From Flavobacteriales bacterium (GTDB lineage Bacteria > Bacteroidota > Bacteroidia > Flavobacteriales_D > Crocinitomicaceae), in contig CANLIL010000016.1 of the NCBI GenBank assembly GCA_947491305.1, positions 1 through 48,309 on the forward strand: a stretch of DNA of 48,309 nucleotides, given 5' to 3'. The notes beneath the pieces are model-generated. The model was not told the origin of the DNA and ran no database searches. It was given only the letters and a program-made list of their open reading frames with translations. This document shows positions 8,341 through 15,995 of the stretch, one piece after another. Positions within the stretch are counted from its first letter, which is position 1. The number at the start of each line of letters is the position of its first letter. The position numbers were made by a program, and so were the translations under genes.

Positions 8341-8982
8341 ATGAAGATTGAAATTTGGTCGGATGTGCAATGTCCGTTTTGTTATATTGGAAAAAGACAT
8401 TTAGAACTGGCTATACTACAAGTTCAACCTATTGAATCAATAGAAATTGAATGGAAAAGTTTTCAATTAGACCCTACGATTCCTGAAGATTTGGAGTCTC
8501 AAAACAGTTACACGTATTTAGCAGCTAAAAAAGGAATGACACTTGAGCAATCTATAACTATGCATGAGAATGTGACTGCAATGGCTTTAGCAGCTGGTTT
8601 AAATTACAAATTAGAAAACACCATTATTTCAAATTCCTATAATGCACACCAACTTATTCAATTAGCAAAAACAATTAAAAAAGGTGACGAAATGGAAGAA
8701 CTATTGTTTGAAGCCTATTTTTGTGAAGGAAAAAATATTGCTCATTTTCCTACTTTGATAGAATTAGGTCAACAAATTGGATTATCAGAACCAGAAATTG
8801 TGGCAGCAATTACCACCAAGCAGTTTGATGATGTTATCAACCGAGATATTCAAGAAAGTCAACAAATTGGTGTAAAAGGCGTTCCGTTTTTTGTTTTTGA
8901 TCGAAAATATGCGTTATCTGGCGCACAACCAATTGAACAATTTGTGAAGTGTATACAACAAGTAATTTCTGAAAAAATCTGA
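8341..8982 (+). CDS. DsbA family oxidoreductase, FrnE-like
   Basis: A 213-residue thioredoxin-fold protein with the active site CPFC at residues 11-14 (SDVQCPFCYIGKRHLE), a helical insertion, and the cis-Pro loop GVKGVPFFVF near residue 180. No signal peptide is present, so it is cytosolic, as usual for the FrnE (2-hydroxychromene-2-carboxylate isomerase-like) branch of DsbA proteins. It should handle thiol-disulfide exchange; the substrate is unknown. It is followed by an exported protein and a PaaY-like gene on the same strand. Confidence 0.9.
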   Translation: MKIEIWSDVQCPFCYIGKRHLELAILQVQPIESIEIEWKSFQLDPTIPEDLESQNSYTYLAAKKGMTLEQSITMHENVTAMALAAGLNYKLENTIISNSYNAHQLIQLAKTIKKGDEMEELLFEAYFCEGKNIAHFPTLIELGQQIGLSEPEIVAAITTKQFDDVINRDIQESQQIGVKGVPFFVFDRKYALSGAQPIEQFVKCIQQVISEKI

Positions 8983-9034
8983 TTTTTATCATTTTCTATT
9001 CTTCAAAATAGAATTACTTTAGCAAAAAAAAACA

Positions 9035-9883
9035 ATGAAAATACTTTTAACTTTTTTAGTTAGCTTTTTTATATTTCAATCTTATAGTCAAAACACAACC
9101 TTTTTTAATTTTTTTTCGAAAAAGAATTTAACACATAAAAAAGGAGATTTGTCGATTTATTGGGGTTGGAATGGCTCCAATTACACCAATTCTGATATTC
9201 GTTTTCAAGGTGCTAATTATGATTTTACGTTGAATGATGTAGTTGCGTTAGATCGTCAATCCGCATTTGACCCAAATATCTATTTCAATCCTGCAAACAT
9301 GACAATTCCTCAATATAACTTAAGAATTGGCTATTTTATTCACGATAAATACCAACTTTCAATTGGAGCTGACCACATGAAATACGTAATGCGTAATTAC
9401 CAAGATGTAACAATCAATGGTGAAATCAACGTTGGCTCAGGTTATGACGGAACCTATTCTGGTGAAACAATCAATATAAAACCTAACTTTCTTCAATTTG
9501 AACACACAGATGGTTTAAATTATGAAAATATTGAATTACGAAGATTTGACGAAATTATTCAACGTAAAAACTTTACTCTTTCGATGAATGAAGGAATCAG
9601 TGCAGGTGTTTTAATCCCTAAAACAAATACTACATTATTGAACAATGATCGCTACGACCAATTTCATTTAGCAGGTTATGGCTTAGGTTTAGTTGGTGCA
9701 TTGAATTTTACTTTTTTCAACCATTTCTTCATTCAATCTGAATTAAAAGGAGGATTTATTCACATGCCTGATATTCGTACAACCCAGTATTCGTCTGATA
9801 AAGCATCTCAACATTTCTTTTTCGCACAATACAATGTTGTATTCGGTTTTCGAATGAATTTATTTAAAGAATCAAAAAAATAA
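9035..9883 (+). CDS. Exported hypothetical protein, probable outer-membrane barrel
   Basis: A 282-residue protein with a Sec signal peptide (residues 2-18, cleavage likely after SYS). The mature part has repeated aromatic, alternating strands and a C-terminal segment ending FGFRMNLFKESKK, compatible with a beta-barrel. An imperfect -7 box (TACTTTAG) precedes it. The next gene, PaaY-like, starts 3 bp after its stop, so they share an mRNA. I do not recognise the family. Confidence 0.7.
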   Translation: MKILLTFLVSFFIFQSYSQNTTFFNFFSKKNLTHKKGDLSIYWGWNGSNYTNSDIRFQGANYDFTLNDVVALDRQSAFDPNIYFNPANMTIPQYNLRIGYFIHDKYQLSIGADHMKYVMRNYQDVTINGEINVGSGYDGTYSGETINIKPNFLQFEHTDGLNYENIELRRFDEIIQRKNFTLSMNEGISAGVLIPKTNTTLLNNDRYDQFHLAGYGLGLVGALNFTFFNHFFIQSELKGGFIHMPDIRTTQYSSDKASQHFFFAQYNVVFGFRMNLFKESKK

Positions 9884-9886
9884 AAA

Positions 9887-10498
9887 ATGGCAATTTATTC
9901 GTTCAATGGTTTTGTACCAGTTGTAAAGGAATCCAGTTTCATTCATCCACAAGCGAGTGTGATTGGAAATGTACTTATCGGAGAGAATGTTTATGTAGGT
10001 CCGAGCGCTGTGATTCGAGGCGACTGGGGACAAATCATCATCGAAGATGGCTGCAATGTTCAAGAGAACTGTACGATTCATATGTTTCCAGGTACAACTG
10101 TCACATTAAAAAAAGGTGCTCATATAGGTCATGGTGCAATCATCCACGGCGGAACAATTGGAGAAAATTGCTTAATTGGAATGAATAGTGTCGTAATGGA
10201 TGGCGTTAATATGGAAGCCGAATGCATCATCGGTGCGTTGTCATTTGTTCCCGCGAAAATGCATTTACCAAAACGCAGTTTAGCAGTTGGGAATCCTGCT
10301 AAGATTGTAAAAGAAGTTTCCGACGAAATGATTGCTTGGAAAACGCAAGGAACAGCTTTGTATCAAGCTTTGCCTGCTGATTGTCACGCTACAATGAAAG
10401 CATGCGAACCGCTCAGAGAAATCGAAGTAAACCGACCTTCACAAGAAAAAATGTACGAAACGTGGAATGCCTTGAATGGTAAAAAGAATGAAGAATAA
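9887..10498 (+). CDS. Gamma-carbonic-anhydrase / PaaY-like hexapeptide protein
   Basis: A 203-residue left-handed beta-helix protein with hexapeptide repeats from about residue 20 to 130, and the metal-ligand histidines expected in CTIHMFPG and HIGHGAIIHG. The alignment with E. coli PaaY is close along the whole length, including VYVGPSAVIRGDWG, LIGMNSVVMDG, AWKTQGTALYQ and a C-terminal EPLREIE tail. PaaY is a thioesterase that rescues CoA from dead-end phenylacetate intermediates; other members are gamma-class carbonic anhydrases. With no paa genes around, the substrate here is open. It follows an exported protein by 3 bp. Confidence 0.88.
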   Translation: MAIYSFNGFVPVVKESSFIHPQASVIGNVLIGENVYVGPSAVIRGDWGQIIIEDGCNVQENCTIHMFPGTTVTLKKGAHIGHGAIIHGGTIGENCLIGMNSVVMDGVNMEAECIIGALSFVPAKMHLPKRSLAVGNPAKIVKEVSDEMIAWKTQGTALYQALPADCHATMKACEPLREIEVNRPSQEKMYETWNALNGKKNEE

Positions 10499-10540
10499 TT
10501 AGAAACTGGTGAAGAATTGAAAAGATATTTAGATTTTTCT

Positions 10541-10796
10541 TCCACGAATACATGAATTTTCATTAGCATACCTCTTGTTTTTCTGCCACGAATACACGAA
10601 TTCCCACTATTTCATTCGTGCATATTCGTTCATTTGTGGCCACTTTTGTTAATTGAAACCACTAATTTATAAATGCTTATTTGTACAATAGCGGCTGCTT
10701 TTTATTCTAACACTAATACATTCGTGCATATTCGTGTATTTGTGGCTTTTTAAATTCTAACACTAATACATTCGTGCATATTCGTGTATTTGTGGC
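10541..10796 (+). repeat. Intergenic repeat cluster in a 381-bp gene-free stretch
   Basis: The gap 10499-10879 has no convincing gene. It holds five copies of a roughly 17-nt unit, CCACGAATACACGAAT or its complement ATTCGTGTATTTGTGG: two in one orientation (10542-10557 and 10586-10601) and three in the other (about 10614-10640, 10721-10746, 10771-10796). The second and third copies face each other and could fold into a hairpin. Similar ATTCGTG...GTGGC repeats are, to my memory, common between genes in Flavobacteriales. Origin and role unknown. Confidence 0.75.
10704..10796 (+). repeat. 43-bp perfect direct repeat, two copies
   Basis: Positions 10704-10746 and 10754-10796 are identical over 43 bp, with a 50-bp period. 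Each copy carries the ATTCGTG...TGTGGC unit of the surrounding repeat cluster. Two copies only, so this is a tandem duplication and not an array. Confidence 0.85.
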
Positions 10797-10831
10797 ATTT
10801 TTAATTCTTCTGAAAATTTTTAACTCAAAAA

Positions 10832-10859
10832 AAAATCCCAATCTTTCAACCGGGATTTT
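10832..10859 (-). terminator. Rho-independent terminator after pyruvate dehydrogenase E2
   Basis: AAAATCCC (10832-10839) pairs with GGGATTTT (10852-10859) around a 12-nt loop. On the minus strand the stem is followed by a run of T, and it lies about 20 bp after the E2 stop codon. Confidence 0.85.
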
Positions 10860-10879
10860 GTACTACTAATTTATTTCAA

Positions 10880-12133
10880 TCACAATAACATATTTACAGG
10901 ATTTTCCATGTAATTTTTGAACGTTTGCAAAAATGCTGATCCTGAAGCGCCATCCACAACTCGGTGATCACAAGACAACGTTACTTTCATAACATTACCA
11001 GGAACAACTTGTCCATTTTTAACAACAGGAACTTCTTTAATTCCACCAACAGCCAAAATACAACTATCAGGTGGATTTACAATTGCAGTAAATGCTTCAA
11101 TTCCAAACATTCCTAAATTAGAAATAGTAAATGTATTTCCTTCCCAATCTGCTGGTTGTAATTTTTTATCTTTCGCTTTTTGAGCAAAATCTTTTACTTC
11201 AGCTCCAATTTGAGTTAAGCCTTTAGTGTCTGCAAAACGAACAACGGGAACTAACAATCCATCTTCAACAGCAACAGCAACACCAATATGAACGTGGTGA
11301 TTTTGACGAATTACATCGCCCAGCCAAGAACTGTTAACTGTTGGATGTTGTTTCAAAGCCATTGCTACAGCTTTCACAACCATATCGTTAAACGAAACTT
11401 TCACCCCTTCAATAGCATTTAAGGATTTACGCGATTTAATCGCATTATCCATATCAATATCCATTGTAAGGTAGAAATGTGGCGCAGTAAATTTACTTTC
11501 AGCCAAACGACGCGCAATTGTTTTACGCATTTGCGAAATCGTCACATCTGTAAACGATTCTTGTCCTGCAGGCGCTGCTGAAAAAGATCTTTGAGCTGGT
11601 GTGTAAGGAACGTAATGGTCAACATCGCGTTTTACAATTCTACCTGCTTCACCTGTTCCTGCAACTGTCGAAATATCAACTCCTTTTTCCTCCGCTAATT
11701 TTTTCGCTAATGGTGAAGCAATCACTCTTCCATTCGAATTTGCTGATGGCGCAACTGCTGCTGGTGTTGCGACTGGCGCAGGAGCTGTTTTTACTTCAGC
11801 AACAGGCGCTGGTGTTGATTTCAGTTCTTCTTTTGCGGCTTCAACAACTGGTGCAGCTGATCCTGCATTTGCAATTAACGCACTTATATCTTCACCTGCT
11901 TCACCAATAATTGCTAAAATTGCATTAACTGGTGCTGTTTTACCTTTTTCAACACCGATATGTAACAACACACCATCGTAAAAAGATTCAAACTCCATTG
12001 TTGCTTTGTCAGTTTCAATTTCAGCTAACAGTTCACCTGAAGCAACTTTATCACCCACTTTTTTTGTCCATTCAGCTACGACTCCTTCTGTCATCGTATC
12101 GCTCAATTTAGGCATGTAAATAATTTCGGCCAT
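10880..12133 (-). CDS. pdhC: Pyruvate dehydrogenase complex E2, dihydrolipoamide acetyltransferase
   Basis: A 417-residue E2 subunit that moves the acetyl group from lipoamide to CoA. Domains in order: one lipoyl domain (residues 1-78, lipoylated K43 in ETDKATME), an Ala/Pro-rich linker (about 90-130), the peripheral E1/E3-binding domain (about 135-172, ASPLAKKLAEEKGVD), and the catalytic domain (about 190-417) with the active-site motif DHRVVDGASG near the end. It lies 36 bp downstream of the E1-alpha gene and ends in a clear terminator, so the two form one transcript. The E1-beta and E3 subunits are not in this window. Confidence 0.95.
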   Translation of the reverse strand: MAEIIYMPKLSDTMTEGVVAEWTKKVGDKVASGELLAEIETDKATMEFESFYDGVLLHIGVEKGKTAPVNAILAIIGEAGEDISALIANAGSAAPVVEAAKEELKSTPAPVAEVKTAPAPVATPAAVAPSANSNGRVIASPLAKKLAEEKGVDISTVAGTGEAGRIVKRDVDHYVPYTPAQRSFSAAPAGQESFTDVTISQMRKTIARRLAESKFTAPHFYLTMDIDMDNAIKSRKSLNAIEGVKVSFNDMVVKAVAMALKQHPTVNSSWLGDVIRQNHHVHIGVAVAVEDGLLVPVVRFADTKGLTQIGAEVKDFAQKAKDKKLQPADWEGNTFTISNLGMFGIEAFTAIVNPPDSCILAVGGIKEVPVVKNGQVVPGNVMKVTLSCDHRVVDGASGSAFLQTFKNYMENPVNMLL

Positions 12134-12169
12134 TTTTTATTTTTTTATTTCTTAAAACAGGTACTTAAA

Positions 12170-13222
12170 TTAATATTCTTTAATGTAAGGATAATCTGTT
12201 TGCATGTAAACATCTTCGTATAATTCATGAGCTTCAGGATAAGGTGAATTCTCAGCAAATTCAACTGATTCTTCTACTTCTTTTTTCACCCAAGCATCAA
12301 TTTCTTTCAATTCAGCTTCAGTCAACCATTTATTTTCTTGAATAACGCGTAAACAATGTTCAATTGGGTCTTGTGTCATCCATTCAGCAACTTCATCTTT
12401 CGATCTGTATTTTTGTGGATCAGACATCGAGTGTCCTTTGTAACGGTAAGTACGAATATCCAACAACGTTGGACCTTCGCCTCTTCTTGCGCGATCAGCA
12501 GCTTCTTCAATCGCTTCATGAACAGCTTCTGGACGCATACCATCTACAATTTTAGAGGGCATTTCGTAAGACAAACCAATTTTAGACAAATCAGTAACGT
12601 TTGTTGTACGTTCAACAGAAGTACCCATTGCGTAATTGTTGTTTTCTATAATGTAAACAACTGGAAGCTTCCAATTCATAGCCATGTTAAACGTTTCATG
12701 CAATGCGCCTTGACGCACAGCACCATCTCCCATTGAAACGAATGCAACATTGTCTGTACCGTTATATTTTTCCGAAAAAGCAACGCCTGTTCCCATAACA
12801 ATTTGAGCACCAACGATTCCGTGACCTCCCATAAAGTTTTTCTCTTTGTCAAAAAAGTGCATTGAACCACCTTTACCTTTCGAACAACCTGTAACACGAC
12901 CATATAATTCAGCCATCAAAATACGTGGATCTGTTCCCAAAGCAATTGGATGAGCATGGTCACGGTATGCTGTCATGTGTTTATCTCCTGGGCGACAAGC
13001 ACTAGCTGTTCCAGCAACGATTGCTTCTTGACCAATGTATAAGTGACAAAAACCACCGAATTTTTGTTGAATGTACAACATACCTGTTTTATCTTCGAAT
13101 TTACGAATCAATAACATGTCTTTATACCATTTCACATACGTTTCTTTTGAAAACTTAGACTTACTAGCAACAGAGCCTTTTTTAGTCGTTTTCGATGGAG
13201 AACTTGCAGTTTTTACAGCCAT
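12170..13222 (-). CDS. pdhA: Pyruvate dehydrogenase E1 component, alpha subunit
   Basis: A 350-residue thiamine-diphosphate enzyme subunit for oxidative decarboxylation of pyruvate. It has the ThDP-binding signature GDGAVRQGALHETFNMA followed by NNNYAMGT, the GHGIVGAQI loop, and the TYRYKGHSMSDP phosphorylation-loop region. The first 25 residues form a Lys/Ser/Thr/Ala-rich tail not seen in most homologues. It starts the pdhA-pdhC transcript, with a -7 box at 13251-13258 and a palindrome at 13285-13301 upstream. The alpha2beta2 E1 needs a beta subunit encoded elsewhere. Confidence 0.95.
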   Translation of the reverse strand: MAVKTASSPSKTTKKGSVASKSKFSKETYVKWYKDMLLIRKFEDKTGMLYIQQKFGGFCHLYIGQEAIVAGTASACRPGDKHMTAYRDHAHPIALGTDPRILMAELYGRVTGCSKGKGGSMHFFDKEKNFMGGHGIVGAQIVMGTGVAFSEKYNGTDNVAFVSMGDGAVRQGALHETFNMAMNWKLPVVYIIENNNYAMGTSVERTTNVTDLSKIGLSYEMPSKIVDGMRPEAVHEAIEEAADRARRGEGPTLLDIRTYRYKGHSMSDPQKYRSKDEVAEWMTQDPIEHCLRVIQENKWLTEAELKEIDAWVKKEVEESVEFAENSPYPEAHELYEDVYMQTDYPYIKEY

Positions 13223-13250
13223 TTTTAATTACACTTTAAAATTTAATTCA

Positions 13251-13258
13251 CAAATATA
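13251..13258 (-). promoter_or_regulatory. Bacteroidota -7 box for the pdhA-pdhC operon
   Basis: The minus strand reads TATATTTG, a perfect TAnnTTTG, 28 bp upstream of the pdhA ATG. Predicted transcription start is near 13245. Confidence 0.65.
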
Positions 13259-13284
13259 GAAAAAACTAATTTACTAAAATACTA

Positions 13285-13301
13285 AGTGTAAATTTTACAC
13301 T
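13285..13301. promoter_or_regulatory. Palindromic operator candidate upstream of pdhA
   Basis: AGTGTAAA (13285-13292) and TTTACACT (13294-13301) are perfect 8-bp inverted arms around one base. The centre is about 48 bp upstream of the predicted pdhA transcription start and 28 bp past the cdd stop. No T-run follows on either strand, so it is not a normal terminator. The binding protein is unknown. Confidence 0.45.
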
Positions 13302-13328
13302 AAGAAATATTTAAACAATTAACTGTTA

Positions 13329-13802
13329 TTAATCTGAACCAAAAGAAAATGGCAATAGGTCCTTCGCCGTATTAAAAATTAATGTTTTTCTATTTTGAGA
13401 AACCAAAACGACACGGTATGGTTGATTTTGCCTAGTTTCAGACTCCGCCATCACTTGTCTGCAGCCACCACATGGTGCTAATGTTTTATCAAAAGGCAGT
13501 AAATCACCTTTTGCAACAATGTATAACGTAGCTATTGGTTCATTTGGGTAATTCGCACCAACTGCAAATAACGCAACACGTTCAGCACACAAACCCGAAG
13601 GATAAGCCAAATTTTCTTGGTTACTTCCAATTACGACCTGTCCATTATTCATTAATACGCTCGCTCCTACTTTGAATTTACTATAGGGAGCATACGCATT
13701 CTCACAAGCAGAATAAGCTTGATTAATCATTTCTTGATCAGTTGAATTTAATTCAGCCCAATCATCAACTAATTGATAGGTAATTGTATGAGATTTTTCC
13801 AT
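13329..13802 (-). CDS. cdd: Cytidine deaminase
   Basis: A 157-residue zinc enzyme that deaminates cytidine and deoxycytidine to uridine and deoxyuridine in pyrimidine salvage. The catalytic zinc site is CAERVALF (Cys-Ala-Glu) plus PCGGCRQVM, and the substrate loop SKFKVGASV and NQENLAYPSGLC are present. Homotetrameric size class (130-160 aa). It has its own -7 box at 13818-13825 and precedes pdhA-pdhC on the same strand. As I recall, cdd next to pdhA is a recurring arrangement in Flavobacteriia. Confidence 0.94.
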   Translation of the reverse strand: MEKSHTITYQLVDDWAELNSTDQEMINQAYSACENAYAPYSKFKVGASVLMNNGQVVIGSNQENLAYPSGLCAERVALFAVGANYPNEPIATLYIVAKGDLLPFDKTLAPCGGCRQVMAESETRQNQPYRVVLVSQNRKTLIFNTAKDLLPFSFGSD

Positions 13803-13817
13803 AAACTATTAATTATT

Positions 13818-13825
13818 CAAAGATA
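13818..13825 (-). promoter_or_regulatory. Bacteroidota -7 box for cdd
   Basis: The minus strand reads TATCTTTG (TAnnTTTG), 15 bp upstream of the cdd ATG. Confidence 0.6.
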
Positions 13826-13905
13826 TGTAAAATTGCCTTTATCAATCTCTAATTCAATAAAAATCAATTAGAATAAATTTCTTTATTAATTATTACAACT
13901 TTTAT

Positions 13906-13913
13906 TAAATTTG
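13906..13913 (+). promoter_or_regulatory. Bacteroidota -7 box for mtaB, nearly leaderless
   Basis: TAAATTTG (TAnnTTTG) ends only 7 nt before the mtaB ATG at 13921. If transcription starts 5-7 nt after the box, the mRNA has almost no leader. Confidence 0.55.
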
Positions 13914-13920
13914 CAAAACA

Positions 13921-15231
13921 ATGATTCAATACAAAAAAGTAGCATTTTACACCTTAGGATGTAAATTAAATTTTTCTGAAACATCTACAATTTCTAGGTT
14001 GTTTGATGATGCTGGCTATGCCAAAGTGGAATTTGAAGATACACCAGATATTTATGTCATCAACACGTGTTCAGTTACAGAAAATGCGGACAAAAAATGC
14101 AAGCAATTAGTAAAGAAAGCCTTAAAAATAAATCCGAATGCTTTTGTTGCAATTATTGGTTGTTTTGCACAATTAAAACCTACTGAAATTGCTGAAATAC
14201 CAGGTGTAGATTTGGTACTCGGTGCCAACGAAAAATTCAACTTAATTGAACACATTGAAAAGCTAAATGAGAAATCAGATACACCAATCGTTGAATTTGA
14301 ATCCATTAAAAACACCAATGAATTTGTTCCCGCCTATTCTATTGGCGACCGAACGCGTTCCTTTTTAAAGATTCAAGATGGTTGTGACTATTTCTGTACG
14401 TTTTGTACCATTCCATTAGCACGTGGAAAAAGCAGAAACGCTTCAATCGCAGACACCGTTTTAGAAGCTAATAAAATTGCTCAAACCGACATCAAAGAAG
14501 TGGTTTTAACAGGCGTAAATATTGGCGACTTTGGTCAAGGAGGAGATGAAAATTTCTTTTCACTTATTAAAGAACTGGATACAGTTGAAGGGATTGATCG
14601 TTACCGAATTTCTTCCATCGAACCAAATTTATTAAACAATGAAATCATTCATTTTTGCTTGAATGAATCAGCACATTTTGTACCTCATTTCCACATTCCT
14701 TTACAAGTTGGCAACGACCGTTTGTTAATAGCAATGCGAAGAAAATACGAACGAGAATTATATGCTGAACGTGTTCAATATATAAAACAGTTGAGACCAG
14801 ATGCTTGTATTGGTGTTGACGTAATCGTTGGTTTTCCAGGTGAAACAGATGAAGAATTTTTAGATACCGTTCATTTTTTAAAAGAATTACCGATTTCTTA
14901 TTTACATGTTTTCACTTATTCAGAACGTGCAAATACAACAGCTGTAAAATTGGGTGAACCTGTTCCAATGAATATTCGAAGAGAACGCAGCAAACAACTA
15001 CACATTCTATCAGATAAAAAGAAACGTGCTTTTTACGAAGAAAATATTGGAACCATTCGAACGGTATTATTTGAACATGAGGAAGATCATGGCATCATGT
15101 ATGGTTTCACTGAAAATTATGTAAAAGTAAAAATGCCTTATGATTCAACTTTGGTCAATACGTTTAACAAAGTACAGCTGACAGAAATAGATCGAGACGG
15201 AATCATGAAAGCAACATTAATCAACGAATAA
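13921..15231 (+). CDS. mtaB: tRNA (t6A37) methylthiotransferase MtaB
   Basis: A 436-residue radical-SAM methylthiotransferase that turns N6-threonylcarbamoyladenosine at tRNA position 37 into its 2-methylthio form. The N-terminal domain binds one 4Fe-4S cluster through C14, C50 and C81; the radical-SAM cluster is held by C155, C159 and C162 in CDYFCTFC. The C-terminal TRAM-like domain is present. TLGCKLNFSE and the short C-terminus fit MtaB better than MiaB or RimO. It overlaps the FkbM methyltransferase gene by one base (TAATG), so the pair is translationally coupled. Confidence 0.93.
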   Translation: MIQYKKVAFYTLGCKLNFSETSTISRLFDDAGYAKVEFEDTPDIYVINTCSVTENADKKCKQLVKKALKINPNAFVAIIGCFAQLKPTEIAEIPGVDLVLGANEKFNLIEHIEKLNEKSDTPIVEFESIKNTNEFVPAYSIGDRTRSFLKIQDGCDYFCTFCTIPLARGKSRNASIADTVLEANKIAQTDIKEVVLTGVNIGDFGQGGDENFFSLIKELDTVEGIDRYRISSIEPNLLNNEIIHFCLNESAHFVPHFHIPLQVGNDRLLIAMRRKYERELYAERVQYIKQLRPDACIGVDVIVGFPGETDEEFLDTVHFLKELPISYLHVFTYSERANTTAVKLGEPVPMNIRRERSKQLHILSDKKKRAFYEENIGTIRTVLFEHEEDHGIMYGFTENYVKVKMPYDSTLVNTFNKVQLTEIDRDGIMKATLINE

Positions 15232-15995
15232 TGGGAATAATAAAAAAATTACTCTATAAATTACTGAATGAAACGACGTATTTAAAAACGTTGCACCGAA
15301 GCTTTTACTTCCTATATTCTTTGGGAATCTTGAAAAAAGATGAACGCTTCAAGTACCATTACATGGTGAAAAAAGTAATTGAGCCTAACTTTAACATCAT
15401 TGACATTGGAGCTAATTTAGGTTATTTTTCAAAAACATTCGCTCGATTAATCCCAAATGGCAAATTAATTTCGATTGAACCTGTTCCTCAATTTTACAAG
15501 GTACTTTCTTATTTTTTAAAACCCTATAAAAATGCTACTGTTTTCAATGTCGCATTGGGAGATACTGAAGGTTCCATCACAATGGTGCTTCCTAAATCAA
15601 ATGGAATGATTCGTACTGGATTACCGCATATTGCTGAAAGTGAAGAAGAAAAAAGTCAACATGCAACGCAAGAAGTAGCGATTGTGAAAGGTACAGAATT
15701 ATTCAAAGATTTGACGGCACTTGATTACATAAAATGTGACATTGAAGGATATGAATTAACTGTTTTTGAAGAAATTAAACCCATTCTTGCAAAATTCGAA
15801 CCATTTGTACAGCTTGAAATTTCTCCAAAAAACACGGACGCAATACTTGCTATATTTTCAGCGTTGGATTACACACAATTTGGAATTGCAAACTTTAAAT
15901 TTGTTCAAGAAACTGGAGTTCAACAAGAAGAGGGTGATTATTTCTTTGTTCCAAAAAACCGTTTAGCTGGCTTCAAAGAAAAATTTGCTTGTTAA
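15231..15995 (+). CDS. FkbM family methyltransferase
   Basis: A 254-residue SAM-dependent methyltransferase. Motif I is IDIGANLGYFSK (about residues 59-70), followed by ISIEPVPQFY, and the FkbM hallmark DYIKCDIEGYEL lies near residue 168. FkbM enzymes usually methylate sugar or polyketide hydroxyls; the acceptor here is unknown. The start overlaps the mtaB stop by one base and the 3' end overlaps the convergent FAD protein by 4 bp. Confidence 0.88.
   Translation: MGIIKKLLYKLLNETTYLKTLHRSFYFLYSLGILKKDERFKYHYMVKKVIEPNFNIIDIGANLGYFSKTFARLIPNGKLISIEPVPQFYKVLSYFLKPYKNATVFNVALGDTEGSITMVLPKSNGMIRTGLPHIAESEEEKSQHATQEVAIVKGTELFKDLTALDYIKCDIEGYELTVFEEIKPILAKFEPFVQLEISPKNTDAILAIFSALDYTQFGIANFKFVQETGVQQEEGDYFFVPKNRLAGFKEKFAC

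Noticed and set aside
8994-9013. Hairpin TTCTATT/AATAGAA as a terminator after the DsbA-family gene
   Set aside because: Seven AT-rich base pairs and no T-run.
10384-10569. 61-codon minus-strand frame in the paaY-like gene region
   Set aside because: It is antisense to the PaaY-like gene end and runs into the repeat cluster; no promoter or recognisable product.
10704-10796. CRISPR array from the direct repeats
   Set aside because: Only two identical copies with a 7-bp gap, no spacers and no cas genes.
13285-13301. The palindrome as the cdd terminator
   Set aside because: The stem is AT-rich, 8 bp with a one-base loop, and no T-run follows; the position fits an operator better.
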